From an uncultured Bacteroidales bacterium (GTDB taxonomy: Bacteria; Bacteroidota; Bacteroidia; Bacteroidales; UBA932): DNA of 5,853 bases. The notes under the pieces were generated by a model. It saw only the letters and a list, made by a program, of their open reading frames with translations. It ran no database searches and was not told where the DNA came from. Position 1 is the stretch's first letter. Every line of letters begins with the position of its first letter. This document shows, piece after piece, positions 5,836 through 5,853 of the stretch. A program made the position numbers and the translations under genes. The stretch is from contig CAMJHJ010000158.1 in assembly GCA_946405485.1 (NCBI GenBank), forward strand, positions 1 through 5,853, given 5' to 3'.

Positions 5836-5853
5836 TCTCATTCATTGACAGTT

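Overview
The window looks like ordinary chromosomal DNA from a GC-rich member of the Bacteroidota, most likely Bacteroidales. The best evidence is the promoter type: two perfect TAnnTTTG -7 elements lie in the only divergent intergenic region, a weaker copy lies before radC, and no gene has a clear Shine-Dalgarno sequence. Base composition is about 60% GC judged by eye. Protein features such as a SPOR-domain secreted protein, a LEA14-like lipoprotein and RpoN agree with this, but the species cannot be named.

Layout. Positions 1-133 hold the C-terminal end of a MIP-family channel (glycerol facilitator/aquaporin, + strand). One base later begins a complete HAD-IIA phosphatase (135-1019, +). A 58-base gap carries a candidate promoter overlapped by a palindrome and leads to radC (1078-1767, +). 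radC runs tail to tail into rpoN, with overlapping stop codons. A three-gene block on the minus strand is transcribed right to left: a LEA14-like lipoprotein (4265-3762), a SPOR-domain exported protein (3765-3187; ATGA overlap with the lipoprotein gene) and rpoN (3177-1762; 9-base gap). It is divided from miaB (4331-5758, +) by a 65-base divergent promoter region whose two core promoters overlap. A strong hairpin, the likely miaB terminator, closes the window.

How the genes relate. The facilitator and phosphatase probably form one transcription unit, which suggests a polyol-phosphate substrate for the phosphatase. The minus-strand block joins two envelope proteins to sigma-54 in an apparently translationally coupled operon. 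RadC and MiaB are conserved housekeeping proteins.

Most notable observation. The 3' part of miaB contains an almost perfect inverted repeat with two 29-base arms (5591-5619 and 5640-5668, one mismatch) around a 20-base loop with its own small UUCG-type hairpin. It covers exactly 26 whole codons and falls in a TRAM-domain loop where MiaB proteins normally have only a few residues. It looks like a small palindromic element inserted in frame into an essential-type gene, comparable in style to Rickettsia palindromic elements. Second in interest is the divergent promoter pair, where the lipoprotein mRNA seems to be leaderless or nearly so.
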